NCBI RefSeq assembly: GCF_040801785.1
Contig: NZ_CP161805.1
Span: 1,054,001 to 1,118,000 of the forward strand
Origin: Sulfitobacter sp. LCG007
GTDB taxonomy: Bacteria; Pseudomonadota; Alphaproteobacteria; Rhodobacterales; Rhodobacteraceae
DNA: 64,000 nt
Reading direction: 5' to 3'
The translations under genes were made by a program, and so were the position numbers. The notes below the pieces were generated by a model, which searched no databases, had not been told where the DNA came from, and was given only the letters and a program-made list of their open reading frames with translations. Numbering within the stretch: the stretch's first letter is position 1; the number at the start of each line of letters is the position of its first letter. Below are positions 34,441 through 47,635 of the stretch, in pieces.

Positions 34441-36333
34441 ATGGCCTTGCGCAGACGCAGCGGCGCAAAGTTCCACGCACCGATCTGGCCGGGGTTCGTC
34501 GATGCGATGACGGGCCTGCTGCTGGTGCTTATGTTCGTCCTGACGATCTTCATGATCGTGCAATTCGTTCTGACCGAACGCATCACCGGGCAGGAGAGCG
34601 AGCTCGACCAGCTTGCCGGGGAAGTCGCCGCGCTGGCGCAGGCACTGGGTCTGGAACAGCGCGAGAAGACGGCGCTGGAGGGCCGGCTGGGCGCGCTTGA
34701 CGCCTCGCTCGAGGATGCCCGGTCGCGGATCGCGGCCCTGACCGCGCAGACCGACCGGCTTGGCGCGGAGCGTGACGCGCTCGATGCGCAGCTCGAGGCG
34801 GCGCAGGGGCGCATCACCGATTTCGAGGCGCAGGTCGCGGCGCTTCTGTCCCAACGCGACGACGCGTTGGCCAACGTCGCCACGATGGAAGCGCAGCAGG
34901 CCGAGTTGATGGACGCGAAAGAGGCGCTTGACCTCGCGCTTGCCGCCGCGCGAAGCGAGGTCGATGCGCAGGCCGAGGCCGCGCGCCTTGCCGCCGCCCG
35001 GCGCGAGGCTCTGGAGGCGCTGGTGGAGGACCTGCGCGCCCGGAATGCGCAGGGCGAGGAGCAGGTGGCGAGCCTCACGCAGGACCTTGAGGACGTGCGC
35101 GGGGCGCTCAGCGCCGAGGAGGCGGCGAAACTCGCGGAGGCTGCCGCCGCCGAGGCGTTGCGAAAACGGCTTGAATCCTCGGATGCCGAGCTGACCGCGA
35201 TGACACTCGCGCTCGAGAAGCAGCGCAAGGAGGCGGAGGACACGCTGACCCTGCTCGCGGCGGCGCGCGCGGCGGGTGAAGATCTGGACTCGCAGCTGGC
35301 GGACGCCCTGCTGCGCATCGAGGGGCTTCAGGCGGATGTCGCGACCGGAGATGAGGCGCAGTCGGAGGTCGTGCGCCTGACGCAGGAGAATGCCGACCTG
35401 CAAGCGCGGCTTCAGGCTGCGCTGGGTGAGCTCGACGCCGCCGAGGAGTCGGCCGCCGACAGCGGCGCCCTGCGCGAACGGCTGGCGCAGGCGCTTGCCG
35501 CGAAGCTCGCCGCCGAAACGCTGGCGCAGAACACCAGCACCGAGGCCGAGAGGCAGGCGGCGCTTCTGGCGGAGGCCCGCAAGGCCTTGTCGGAGGAAGA
35601 GGAGGCTTCGTCGGAGGCGCAGCGGCAGACCGAGCTTCTGAACCAGCAGGTGGCGGCGCTGCGCAGCGAACTTGGCGGGCTGCAGGCGCTGCTCGACGAT
35701 GCGGTGGCGCGCGACGCTGCGAAGGACGTTCAGCTGCAGTCGCTCGGTGCCAGGCTCAACACCGCGCTGGCGCGGGTGGCGGCCGAGGAGCGGCGGCGCG
35801 CCGAACTCGAAGCGGCCGAGGTCGAGCGGCTGCGGGCCGAGGCCGAGCGACTGCAGGCCCAGACCAAGGATCTCGAGCAATACCGGTCGGAATTCTTCGG
35901 ACGGCTGCGCGACCTGCTTGGAAACCAGGAGGGCGTGCGCATCGAGGGCGACCGCTTCGTCTTCTCGTCAGAGGTGCTTTTCGCGCCGGGTCAGGCGGAA
36001 CTGTCCGACGCGGGCCGGCAGGAAGTCTCGAAAGTCGCGACCATCCTGCGCAGCATCATGACAAATATCCCGCCCGAGATCGACTGGATCATCCGCGTCG
36101 ATGGCCACACGGACGATCTGCCGCTCTCGGGGCAGGGCGCATTCGCGGACAACTGGGAGCTGAGCCAGGCACGCGCGCTGTCCGTGGTCAAGTACATGAT
36201 CGATGTGCTGGGAGTCCCGCCGAACCGGCTGGCAGCCAACGGCTTCGGACAATTCCAGCCGATCGATCCGGCCGACACGGAAGCCGCGCGGGCGCAGAAC
36301 CGGCGGATCGAACTGAAGCTGACCGAACGCTGA
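34441..36333 (+). CDS. MotB/OmpA-like peptidoglycan-binding protein with long coiled coil
   Basis: 630 residues. A short cytoplasmic N-terminus leads to one TM helix (about 22-44) preceded by Asp21 (GFVDAMTGLLLVLMFV), the position of the channel Asp in MotB, ZorB and TolR. Residues about 50-480 are one long, Ala/Glu/Gln/Arg-rich coiled coil in the periplasm. The C-terminal OmpA domain (about 490-628) has VDGHTDDLPLS and NWELSQARALSVVKYM, then AQNRRIEL, the peptidoglycan-binding signature. Pairs with the ExbB-like gene upstream. Confidence 0.87.
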   Translation: MALRRRSGAKFHAPIWPGFVDAMTGLLLVLMFVLTIFMIVQFVLTERITGQESELDQLAGEVAALAQALGLEQREKTALEGRLGALDASLEDARSRIAALTAQTDRLGAERDALDAQLEAAQGRITDFEAQVAALLSQRDDALANVATMEAQQAELMDAKEALDLALAAARSEVDAQAEAARLAAARREALEALVEDLRARNAQGEEQVASLTQDLEDVRGALSAEEAAKLAEAAAAEALRKRLESSDAELTAMTLALEKQRKEAEDTLTLLAAARAAGEDLDSQLADALLRIEGLQADVATGDEAQSEVVRLTQENADLQARLQAALGELDAAEESAADSGALRERLAQALAAKLAAETLAQNTSTEAERQAALLAEARKALSEEEEASSEAQRQTELLNQQVAALRSELGGLQALLDDAVARDAAKDVQLQSLGARLNTALARVAAEERRRAELEAAEVERLRAEAERLQAQTKDLEQYRSEFFGRLRDLLGNQEGVRIEGDRFVFSSEVLFAPGQAELSDAGRQEVSKVATILRSIMTNIPPEIDWIIRVDGHTDDLPLSGQGAFADNWELSQARALSVVKYMIDVLGVPPNRLAANGFGQFQPIDPADTEAARAQNRRIELKLTER

Positions 36334-36710
36334 GGCGAGGCGTTGCATGCCCGCCGCCGCAGCCGTGCGGTTCTCACGGACAGCAGAATTCGCCTCCGAC
36401 GGCGCGCGGCCCGGCCAGCCGGAGCCGACGCGTGGGGTCGCGTAAGGCCCGAGGTGTCGCCAATGTCTGAATGCGGCCGTGGCGATCGGGCGGAAGGAGG
36501 TTCGACCGGACCAGGTGCCCGACTTTTTTCGACGCCGCAGCGCAGCGAGTGCCATAGCGTCGGGCAGGTCGCTGCGTCGCGACGGCCATGGCCGGGCGGG
36601 CCACCTGAACCGAGGTGCAGGCGCGGCCTCTATCTAATAGGTCCCGCCCGCAAGTGACTCACGATTGATCGCGCGTTGATGGCGGGCCGGGCGCGCCTGT
36701 CACCGCCATG

Positions 36711-36758
36711 CGCGCCAGCCCTGCATCGCGCCAGCCCAGCATCGCGCCAGCCCAGCAT
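36711..36758. repeat. 16-bp tandem repeat, three copies
   Basis: Unit CGCGCCAGCCCAGCAT is present three times head to tail (first copy has T for A at position 12), followed by a degenerate 15-bp fourth copy to 36773. A likely variable-number locus between convergent genes. Confidence 0.85.
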
Positions 36759-36773
36759 CGCGCTCTGAAGCAT

Positions 36774-36802
36774 GAGGGGCGCCCTTGCGGACGCCCCTCT
36801 TT
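36774..36802. terminator. bidirectional-type hairpin between convergent genes
   Basis: GAGGGGCG and CGCCCCTC form a perfect 8-bp stem (more with one mismatch) around a 10-nt loop, followed by TTT on the plus strand. It lies 19 nt after the clpA stop and could end transcription from both sides, although only the plus side has a T-run. Confidence 0.6.
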
Positions 36803-36817
36803 CGCATGTCGCGCAGA

Positions 36818-39139
36818 TCACTCGGCCGTCAGGAGCGGCGGCTTGTTGCCGGAAATCCGGCGTTGGTCGGGGCCGTCGATGCGCAGATCGATCTGGCCGT
36901 CCTTGACGCCGACCCGCACCACACCGCCCTTGGTGAGCTTGCCGAAGAGCAACTCTTCCGCCAGCGGCTTCTTGATGTTCTCCTGGATGACACGCGCCAG
37001 CGGACGCGCGCCCATCTTGGAGTCGTAGCCCTTGTCGGCAAGCCATTCGGCAGCCGGTTTCGTGAGCTCGATGGTGACGTTGCGATCCATCAGCTGGGCC
37101 TCGAGCTGAAGGACGAACTTCTCGACCACGCGCATGATCACGCCTTTCGGCAGCGGCGCGAAGCTGATCACGGCGTCGAGGCGATTGCGGAACTCGGGCG
37201 TGAAGGTACGCTCGATTGCCGCGGTATCCTCGCCCTCGCGGCGCTCGCGCCCGAAGCCGATGGCCTCCTTGGCCTGCTCGGAAGCACCGGCGTTCGACGT
37301 CATGATCAGCACGACGTTGCGGAAGTCCACCGTCCGGCCGTTATGGTCGGTCAGCTTGCCGTGGTCCATCACCTGCAGCAGGATGTTGTAGACGTCGGGG
37401 TGCGCCTTCTCGATCTCGTCCAGCAGCAGAACGCAATGCGGGTGCTGATCCACGCCGTCGGTCAACATGCCGCCCTGGTCGAACCCGACATAGCCCGGCG
37501 GCGCACCGATCAGCCGCGAGACCGCGTGCTTCTCCATGTATTCGGACATGTCGAAGCGCAGCAGCTCAACGCCCAGCGTGTCGGCGAGCTGCTTGGCCAC
37601 CTCGGTCTTGCCGACACCGGTGGGGCCTGCAAACAGGTAGTTGCCGATCGGCTTTTCCGGTTCGCGCAGGCCTGCGCGGGCGAGCTTGATCGCCGAGGAC
37701 AGCGCCTCGATCGCCTTGTCCTGACCGAAAACCACGCGCTTGAGCGAGGCTTCGAGATCCTTGAGCACCTCCGCGTCGTCCTTGGAAACGTTCTTGGGCG
37801 GAATGCGGGCGATCTTTGCCACGACAGCCTCGATCTCCTTGGTGCCGATGGTCTTGCGCCGCTTGGCGGCAACCACGAGGTGCTGCGCCGCGCCGGCCTC
37901 GTCGATGACGTCGATCGCGCTGTCGGGAAGCTTGCGGTCGTTGATGTAGCGATGCGCAAGTTCCACCGAAGCCTTGATCGCGTCCGCGGTGTACTTGACC
38001 GAATGGTGATCCTCGAAATACGGCTTCAGCCCACGCAGGATCTTGACCGTATCCTCGACCGACGGCTCGTTCACGTCGATCTTCTGGAACCGGCGGGAAA
38101 GCGCGCGGTCCTTCTCGAAATGCTGGCGGAATTCCTTGTAGGTCGTCGACCCCATCGTCCGCAGCTTGCCGCCCGCCAGCGCGGGCTTGAGAAGGTTGGA
38201 CGCATCCATCGCGCCGCCGGAGGTCGCACCGGCGCCGATCACGGTGTGGATCTCGTCGATGAAGAGCACGGCATCCTTGTGATGCTCGAGTTCGTTCACC
38301 ACTGCCTTCAGCCGTTCCTCGAAGTCGCCGCGATAGCGGGTCCCGGCCAGCAGCGCGCCCATGTCGAGCGAATAGATCGTGGTGCCGGCAAGCACCTCGG
38401 GCGTCTCGCCGGCGACGATCTTGCGCGCCAGGCCTTCGGCGATGGCGGTCTTTCCGACGCCGGGGTCACCGACCAGCAGCGGATTGTTCTTGCGCCGGCG
38501 GCAGAGCACCTGAATGCAACGCTCCACCTCCGGTTCGCGCCCGATCAGCGGATCGATACTGCCTTCCCGCGACTTCGCGTTGAGATCGACGCAGTATTTT
38601 TCGAGCGCGGTCTCCTTCTTTTCGCCTTCGGTCACGCCTTTTGCCTCTTCCTCGTGCTCCGCTGCTCCGGAGACCGACCTCGGCTCACCATAAGCCGGGT
38701 CCTTCGCAACGCCGTGCGCGATGAAGTTGACGGCGTCGTAGCGCGTCATGTCCTGTTCCTGCAGGAAATAGGCCGCGTTGCTTTCGCGCTCGGCAAATAT
38801 GGCGACGAGCACGTTCGCCCCCGTCACCTCGGTCCGGCCGGACGACTGGACGTGGATGGCGGCGCGCTGGATCACGCGCTGAAAGGCTGCGGTGGGGACC
38901 GCCTCGGATCCGTCGATGTCGGTCACGAGGTTGCTGAGATCCTCGTCCACGAATTCGACCAGGGTCGAACGCAGATCGTCAAGATCCACGCTGCAGGCCT
39001 TCATGACGCGGGTCGCGTCCGGTTCGTCGATCAGGGCCAGCAGAAGATGCTCGAGCGTCGCGAATTCATGGCGTCGTGCATTGGCCAGCGCCAGAGCGGA
39101 GTGAATAGCCTGTTCAAGCGTCGTCGAGAATGAAGGCAC
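36818..39139 (-). CDS. clpA: ATP-dependent Clp protease ATP-binding subunit ClpA
   Basis: AAA+ unfoldase that feeds N-degron and SsrA-tagged substrates to ClpP. 773 residues: N-domain (1-145), first AAA+ module with Walker A GDPGVGKT at 224-231, second with GPTGVGKT near 505, and the ClpP-docking IGF loop in KEAIGFGRE (about 620). The start is GTG 39139 with AAGGAG about 10 nt upstream. Unlike many proteobacteria, no clpS lies just upstream; the next gene is gloB. Confidence 0.97.
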   Translation of the reverse strand: MPSFSTTLEQAIHSALALANARRHEFATLEHLLLALIDEPDATRVMKACSVDLDDLRSTLVEFVDEDLSNLVTDIDGSEAVPTAAFQRVIQRAAIHVQSSGRTEVTGANVLVAIFAERESNAAYFLQEQDMTRYDAVNFIAHGVAKDPAYGEPRSVSGAAEHEEEAKGVTEGEKKETALEKYCVDLNAKSREGSIDPLIGREPEVERCIQVLCRRRKNNPLLVGDPGVGKTAIAEGLARKIVAGETPEVLAGTTIYSLDMGALLAGTRYRGDFEERLKAVVNELEHHKDAVLFIDEIHTVIGAGATSGGAMDASNLLKPALAGGKLRTMGSTTYKEFRQHFEKDRALSRRFQKIDVNEPSVEDTVKILRGLKPYFEDHHSVKYTADAIKASVELAHRYINDRKLPDSAIDVIDEAGAAQHLVVAAKRRKTIGTKEIEAVVAKIARIPPKNVSKDDAEVLKDLEASLKRVVFGQDKAIEALSSAIKLARAGLREPEKPIGNYLFAGPTGVGKTEVAKQLADTLGVELLRFDMSEYMEKHAVSRLIGAPPGYVGFDQGGMLTDGVDQHPHCVLLLDEIEKAHPDVYNILLQVMDHGKLTDHNGRTVDFRNVVLIMTSNAGASEQAKEAIGFGRERREGEDTAAIERTFTPEFRNRLDAVISFAPLPKGVIMRVVEKFVLQLEAQLMDRNVTIELTKPAAEWLADKGYDSKMGARPLARVIQENIKKPLAEELLFGKLTKGGVVRVGVKDGQIDLRIDGPDQRRISGNKPPLLTAE

Positions 39140-39315
39140 GATGGGGTGCTCCTTCTGGTCGGGGGTCGGTGAGAGAGACGATATGTGTCAGACCCGCGTC
39201 CAACCATGGCCTCATAGTGTTAGAGTTTGGTTGATCGCAGGCGCGCTTCAAGTTTTTTCTTTGTTCACGGCTTCACAATTTCCCTTGCCGTGTTTTTGGC
39301 GTCTGCAAAATGGAC

Positions 39316-40089
39316 TTAGAAGGCGTCCTTGCGGGCGCGGATCGCTCCGAACACCTCGGCGTCGCTGGCGTCCAGCATGCCGAGGCGCTTCCGGATTTCG
39401 GGGTTTGAAGGGCGCAGGAACGGGTTGGTCGCGAGTTCCAGCGCAAGTGTGGAAGGAACGGTCGGCACGCCGCGCGAGCGGTCCCTGTCGACCTCGTTGC
39501 AGCGTGATATAAGATCGGGATTGTCGGGTTCAATGGTCCTCGCGAAGCGTCCGTTGGACTGGGTATACTCGTGTCCCGAGCAGACCAGCGTTTCCGGCGG
39601 CAGGGCGGCGAGCTTCGAAAGCGAGGCCCACATCTGTTCGGGCGTCCCCTCGAAAAGCCTGCCGCAGCCGAAGGCCATCAGGCTGTCCGCGGTGAACACG
39701 ATCCCGTCGGCGGGCAGGTGGAAGGCGACATGGCCGACCGTATGCCCGGACACATCCATGACATGAACCTTGCTTCCGGCGAAATCGAAGCTGTCGCCAT
39801 CGGCCACCTCGCGGTCGAGCGCGGGCAGCCGATGGGCATCCGCGGCCGCCCCCGTCACCTTGGCGGGATGATCCGAGAGAAGTTCGGCAAGGCCCTGAAC
39901 GTGGTCGGGATGGTGGTGCGTGATCCAGACCTCGCTCAGCGTCCAGCCGCGCTCGGCCAGCACGCTGGCGATCGGCGCCGCTTCGGGCACGTCGATCAGC
40001 GCCGTCTCACCGCTGCCGGCGTCATGGATCAGGAAGGCGTAGTTGTCCGAGAGGCAGGGCACTGTCACGAGTTCGACGGGCATGGTCAT
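39316..40089 (-). CDS. gloB: hydroxyacylglutathione hydrolase (glyoxalase II)
   Basis: Hydrolyses S-D-lactoylglutathione to D-lactate and glutathione. 257 residues from ATG 40089 (or 255 from ATG 40083). Metal site WITHHHPDHVQGL (about residues 54-66), then SGHTVGHVAFHLP, FTADSLMAFGCGRLFEG and LVCSGHEYT; the C-terminal NPFLRPSNPEIR and LGM motif is specific for GloB. Divergent from a methyltransferase gene 56 bp away. Confidence 0.95.
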   Translation of the reverse strand: MTMPVELVTVPCLSDNYAFLIHDAGSGETALIDVPEAAPIASVLAERGWTLSEVWITHHHPDHVQGLAELLSDHPAKVTGAAADAHRLPALDREVADGDSFDFAGSKVHVMDVSGHTVGHVAFHLPADGIVFTADSLMAFGCGRLFEGTPEQMWASLSKLAALPPETLVCSGHEYTQSNGRFARTIEPDNPDLISRCNEVDRDRSRGVPTVPSTLALELATNPFLRPSNPEIRKRLGMLDASDAEVFGAIRARKDAF

Positions 40090-40145
40090 TTTCCCCGGGC
40101 TTTGCAAGACTGGCGCCAGAGTGAACCAAGCCCGGGGCGGCTGCA

Positions 40146-40883
40146 ATGCACCTGGACGTACAGGACCTGCGGAATTTCTACTACCGGAGCTCTCTCGGGC
40201 GCGCCGCGCAGGCGTCGCTGCGCCGCCGCATGACCGAGATCTGGCCGGAAGCCAAAGGGCAGACGGTGGCCGGTTACGGCTTTGCCGCGCCCTTGCTGCG
40301 GCCCTATCTCGAAGAGGCGCGCCGGGTGATCGCGCTGATGCCGGGGCCGCAGGGCGTGATGCCCTGGCCTTCTGGCATGCCCAATGTGTCGGTGCTGACC
40401 GAAGAGACGATGTGGCCGCTCGAGACGGGGCGCGTCGACAAGCTGGTGCTGCTGCATGGTCTGGAAACCTCCGAGCGCGCGTCGGATCTGCTGGAAGAGT
40501 GCTGGCGGGTGCTGGGGCCGGGGGGCAGGGCGCTTTTCATCGTTCCCAACCGGGGCGGTCTCTGGGCGCGGCGCGACCGTACGCCCTTCGGTTTCGGGCG
40601 CCCCTACAGTCCCGGGCAGCTCGACAGCCAGTTGCGCAAGCACCAGTTCCTGCCCGAGCGGCATCTCGGCGCGCTCTACCAGTTCCCCTCGTCCAAGCGC
40701 CTCTGGATGAAATCGGCCGCCGCCTGGGAGAACATCGGGCGGCGGATGCCGACGATCATCGCCGGGGGTGCCTTCATGGTGGAAGCGACGAAACTGGTCT
40801 ATCCGCCCAAGGGGCAGACCATCAGGAGCGTCCGCAAGCGCACGCCCGTCGGCGTCCTGGAGCCGGCCGCCAAGGCGATCTGA
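40146..40883 (+). CDS. class I SAM-dependent methyltransferase
   Basis: 245 residues. The motif I position reads [11 protein letters not shown] rather than GxGxG, and a second block [39 protein letters not shown] matches the Methyltransf_11 motif region (VLGPGG, about residues 116-130). It resembles the methyltransferase found next to gloB in Rhodobacteraceae; substrate unknown. The SAM loop is unusual enough that activity should not be assumed. Confidence 0.75.
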   Translation: MHLDVQDLRNFYYRSSLGRAAQASLRRRMTEIWPEAKGQTVAGYGFAAPLLRPYLEEARRVIALMPGPQGVMPWPSGMPNVSVLTEETMWPLETGRVDKLVLLHGLETSERASDLLEECWRVLGPGGRALFIVPNRGGLWARRDRTPFGFGRPYSPGQLDSQLRKHQFLPERHLGALYQFPSSKRLWMKSAAAWENIGRRMPTIIAGGAFMVEATKLVYPPKGQTIRSVRKRTPVGVLEPAAKAI

Positions 40884-41196
40884 CACGCCGACGTCCCATC
40901 CCTCGACGCAGGGCGCCAACCGATGGCCGCAGCGGCGCTCCGGGCGGATTCGCCAGATGCGCCAGCCTGTTGCCGCCTGTGCCGCAACCGGCCGGGGGCC
41001 AAAGAGTCGCAGGCCCGGCGAAGCGCCTGCTTTATTGGCTGTCGGTGAAACCCGGATGGCGCTATACTGTGTTGCGGGGCGGTAATCGGTCTGCTACATC
41101 CCCCCTGATTTCGACGTCTTGAGTGAATTCAAGCCGCGCCAACAGATCCGGTGACGCGAAGCCTTCGCATATCCGGACCACATTCGGGGGATGGAC
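40884..41196. promoter_or_regulatory. leader region of the ATP synthase operon
   Basis: 313 bp between genes. The best promoter element is TATACT at 41063-41068, but no clear -35 lies 16-18 bp before it. A start there would give a leader of about 120 nt. No other gene or RNA is seen. Confidence 0.4.
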
Positions 41197-41757
41197 GTGT
41201 CCGAAACAGCATCGATTTCCGCGAGCATTGCGGAGCGCTATGCAACTGCCGTCTACGATCTCGCCAAGGACGCCGGGGACGTCTCGAAGATCGAGTCCGA
41301 TCTCGATGCGCTTGGCGCCGCGCTCTCCGAGAGTGCCGATCTGAGGGATCTGATCCATTCGCCGATCTATTCCCGCGAGGAACAGACCGCGACGATCACT
41401 GCCATTGCGCAGAAGATGGGGCTGTCGAAGATAATGGCGAACACCCTTTCGCTGATGGCCGCCAAGCGCCGTCTTTTCGTGCTGCCTCAGCTGCTGTCGT
41501 CGCTGCGCGCGCTGATCGCTGACGAGAAGGGCGAGCTGACTGCGGAAGTCGTTTCGGCCAAGGCGCTGACAAAGACGCAGGCCGACAAGCTTGCCAAGAC
41601 GCTCACGGCCAGCACCGGCAAGGCCGTCACACTGAATGCGACCGTCGACGAAGCACTGATCGGCGGTCTTGTCGTCAAAGTGGGTTCGCGCATGATCGAC
41701 ACCTCGATCCGCGCGAAACTGAACTCCCTCCAGAATGCTATGAAAGAGGTCGGATAA
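41197..41757 (+). CDS. atpH: ATP synthase F1 subunit delta
   Basis: Links the F1 head to the peripheral stalk. 186 residues from GTG 41197, the family length; GGGGG lies 6 nt upstream, whereas ATG 41191 abuts it. [19 protein letters not shown] is the N-terminal helical domain and the C-terminus shows [25 protein letters not shown]. First gene of atpHAGDC; its TAA is directly followed by the atpA ATG. Confidence 0.95.
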   Translation: MSETASISASIAERYATAVYDLAKDAGDVSKIESDLDALGAALSESADLRDLIHSPIYSREEQTATITAIAQKMGLSKIMANTLSLMAAKRRLFVLPQLLSSLRALIADEKGELTAEVVSAKALTKTQADKLAKTLTASTGKAVTLNATVDEALIGGLVVKVGSRMIDTSIRAKLNSLQNAMKEVG

Positions 41758-43296
<1,539 letters not shown>

Positions 43297-43311
43297 GGGA
43301 GAGACGAGGCA

Positions 43312-45634
<2,323 letters not shown>

Positions 45635-45646
45635 GGAATCTGAACC

Positions 45647-46072
45647 ATGGCCGAGACAATGCAGTTCGACCTCGTGTCGCCGGAGCGGCGCCTCGCCAGC
45701 ACGAAGGTGCACGCGGTGCAGATCCCGGGTGCGGACGGTGACATGACGGCGATGCCGGACCATGCGCCGACCATCACCACCCTGCGCCCCGGAGTCCTTC
45801 GCATCGAGGGGCCGGACGGTGATGCCGAATATATCGTCACCGGCGGCTTCGCCGAGATCAACGCCGAGGGCGTGACCGTCCTCGCCGAACGCTCTTTGGC
45901 GCGCGGCGACATCACCGCCGAGCATGTGCGCGAAATGGTCGAGGACGCCCGCGCCAACCTCGACAAGGCACGGAAGACCTTCGAGAACGAGCCGGGCCCG
46001 GTCGACGACGCCGCCAAGCTGCTGGCCGACATGGTCGCCATGGGCCAGCACATCGGGCTTTACAACGACTGA
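45647..46072 (+). CDS. atpC: ATP synthase F1 subunit epsilon
   Basis: Rotor subunit and inhibitor, 141 residues: the beta domain ([23 protein letters not shown] through [19 protein letters not shown]) and a short helical C-terminus ([21 protein letters not shown]). Last gene of the F1 operon; the F0 genes are elsewhere, as usual in this group. A strong terminator follows 25 nt later. Confidence 0.97.
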   Translation: MAETMQFDLVSPERRLASTKVHAVQIPGADGDMTAMPDHAPTITTLRPGVLRIEGPDGDAEYIVTGGFAEINAEGVTVLAERSLARGDITAEHVREMVEDARANLDKARKTFENEPGPVDDAAKLLADMVAMGQHIGLYND

Positions 46073-46097
46073 TCGCGGTCTGCTCGACGGATCGGAA

Positions 46098-46124
46098 GGG
46101 GGCTCCGCACTGCGGGGCCCTTTT
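46098..46124 (+). terminator. rho-independent terminator of the atp operon
   Basis: GGGGCTCCGCA and TGCGGGGCCC pair (one mismatch) and run into TTTT. Composition falls to AT-rich immediately after. Confidence 0.9.
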
Positions 46125-46296
46125 CGTTATGGGGTGCAGTTTGGTGTGGAGTCCCCTGCATTGGTTACTGCTTGGCGGATAAGGGATCTCGAAGACGGTT
46201 TCGGAAAAGGTATGTGCCTTATGGCGGCTATGCGGACTTAGCCGTCATTCACTTTGGTCGGTCGAATGTCCGTTTTCAAAGCCTCTGGTACCAGAA

Positions 46297-47307
46297 TCAA
46301 TTTGAAAAACTACGGTAAAATGTCGTGAGTTGTTCGACGCCCCCTTCTGTATCCATCGCTCCGATGCCTAAAAACGTAGGAGCCTCATGCACGAACTTGA
46401 TTTGAACACCAATGCTATCTGACTCGCTGATTATACGAGCCTGATCGCTCGATACCTTAGCGATAACATGTACGTCTGCTCCAACTTGGAAACGTTTACA
46501 TTTCTCCGATATGTCAATCTTAATGTCTTCCCCGTTGAGATTGATTTCCACGACGCCAAAGCCTGTCAATTCTTCGAAGCGGTTCTGGGCCTCAATGACC
46601 GCCCAGAAGATAAAGCCAGCATCTTTAGCGAAGCACAACATTACCTTGTGGCGTCCGTAGATGGAATCCCGTTCGCCTCTAACGTACATGATCCCTCTGC
46701 GAGCCTGTACAGTCCAAACCACATCGGTTTGACCGCCTGTGACGACGCGAAGTTCTTTAAGCCGCTGTTCGGGTACTAGGTTGATCTCTTTTGAATCGGT
46801 GGCGGATGACAGTTCCAAGAACTCGGGGGAGACTCCCATGTCACTGACAAAGGACGCGATTTTTGCGGAAAGTTCTTGGGATTTCCCAATGTGTTCTGGA
46901 AGTGGATCCTTGAATGAGAAGCGATGAACTCCAAATTGACTGCCCTCAGAAAAAAACCTCAAGCGGCCGCCTAGGTAGATCATGGTGGCCGCGCTCATAC
47001 ATCTACCGTTGACACGTTTCTTTGGGACCAAGGGCTTTGACGGGTCCGGCGGTTCCAACACAAAGCTGCCTATATCTGTCCATAGACCGTACTGCCGAAT
47101 TTGCCTGCCTACTCCAATCCCAGCCTCTAAATCGCCGCCTGTGGAGTCGATGTAAACGACCATGTGAGATGGTGGTTTATGGTCATCAAGGAACTTCATG
47201 AACTTGAGATCATCGCCGTGCTCAATAGTGCCAACTGCGTTAATGCAAAAGAAGCCACCAAACATTTTCTCTAGTTCGTTCTGCGGTTCCGTATAGTGAA
47301 ATTCCAT
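46297..47307 (-). CDS. ClpP/SppA-like serine-protease-fold protein in AT-rich insert
   Basis: 336 residues, cytosolic by appearance (no signal, no TM). Residues about 20-190 follow the ClpP/crotonase fold as in COG3904: VVYIDSTGGDLEAGIGVGRQI is the oxyanion-hole strand and helix, RCMSAATMIYLGG holds the likely nucleophile Ser105, and SQFGVHRF the likely His128. Residues 190-336 form a separate domain of unknown kind (RGIMYVRGERDSIYG, EINLNGEDIKIDI). The gene is AT-rich, transcribed against the atp operon, and has no neighbour in its insert. The peptidase role is inferred from the two motifs. Confidence 0.65.
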   Translation of the reverse strand: MEFHYTEPQNELEKMFGGFFCINAVGTIEHGDDLKFMKFLDDHKPPSHMVVYIDSTGGDLEAGIGVGRQIRQYGLWTDIGSFVLEPPDPSKPLVPKKRVNGRCMSAATMIYLGGRLRFFSEGSQFGVHRFSFKDPLPEHIGKSQELSAKIASFVSDMGVSPEFLELSSATDSKEINLVPEQRLKELRVVTGGQTDVVWTVQARRGIMYVRGERDSIYGRHKVMLCFAKDAGFIFWAVIEAQNRFEELTGFGVVEINLNGEDIKIDISEKCKRFQVGADVHVIAKVSSDQARIISESDSIGVQIKFVHEAPTFLGIGAMDTEGGVEQLTTFYRSFSN

Positions 47308-47425
47308 ATCTCCGCCAAAGTCTGATCAGGAGCTAAAAATGGTGAATTCAGTAAAGCCATTTGGCCGTTACACTACGTTGAGAATGCGTCGAAGCTGACG
47401 TTCGTGCAATATACAGCATCATGCA

Positions 47426-47464
47426 AAGTGGGCTCGAAGCGGTCATTTCGACCTAGGCCCACTT
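47426..47464. repeat. inverted repeat at insert edge
   Basis: AAGTGGGC and GCCCACTT (8 bp, perfect) enclose a second inverted pair TCGAA/TTCGA around GCGGTCAT. It has no T-run, so it is not a usual terminator; it marks the change from AT-rich insert to backbone. Confidence 0.6.
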
Positions 47465-47579
47465 ACGAAGGCTCCCCATCATAAAATTCTGTCCAGGGCA
47501 CTGCACGGCCCGGTCTTGCTCTTTCCAAGCGGTATCGGCGGCCTGGAGCTCGCCGCCTGCACCCGCGCCTCGCGTCCCC

Positions 47580-47608
47580 TTGCAGCCGCGCTGCCCCTCG
47601 CGTAAACC
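47580..47608 (+). promoter_or_regulatory. possible lysC promoter
   Basis: TTGCAG (47580-47585) and TAAACC (47603-47608), 17 bp apart, 27 bp before the lysC ATG. The -10 is weak. Confidence 0.3.
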
Positions 47609-47635
47609 GCGCGCGTATTGCAAGACGGGGACTCC

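Larger units (their letters stand above)
36334..36817. other. intergenic region between motor pair and clpA
   Basis: 484 bp without a convincing gene; ORFs here have no homology I recognise. It holds the 16-bp tandem repeat and the hairpin listed separately. The rest is GC-rich and shows no promoter I can support. Confidence 0.6.
47308..47635. other. intergenic region before lysC, insert boundary
   Basis: 328 bp. AT-rich to about 47420, then an inverted repeat (47426-47464) and then GC-rich backbone. No gene is supported. Confidence 0.6.

Noticed and set aside
33140..36333. Zorya defence system
   Set aside because: Only ZorA/ZorB-like genes are present. Downstream is a 484-bp gap and clpA; no zorC, zorD or zorE candidate.
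33140..36333. Flagellar MotAB
   Set aside because: No flagellar genes nearby; the channel protein tail and the 430-residue coiled coil do not fit flagellar stators.
36711..36773. CRISPR array
   Set aside because: Units are contiguous with no spacers and only three or four copies; no cas genes in the window.
36785..39133. 782-residue plus-strand open frame
   Set aside because: Antisense to clpA, which is unmistakable.
39140..39315. clpS or a heat-shock promoter before clpA
   Set aside because: No ORF of ClpS type; a CTTGAA element is present but no matching -10 lies at the right distance.
46468..46779. 103-residue plus-strand frame within the second insert
   Set aside because: Antisense to the ClpP-like gene, which has fold motifs and a better length.
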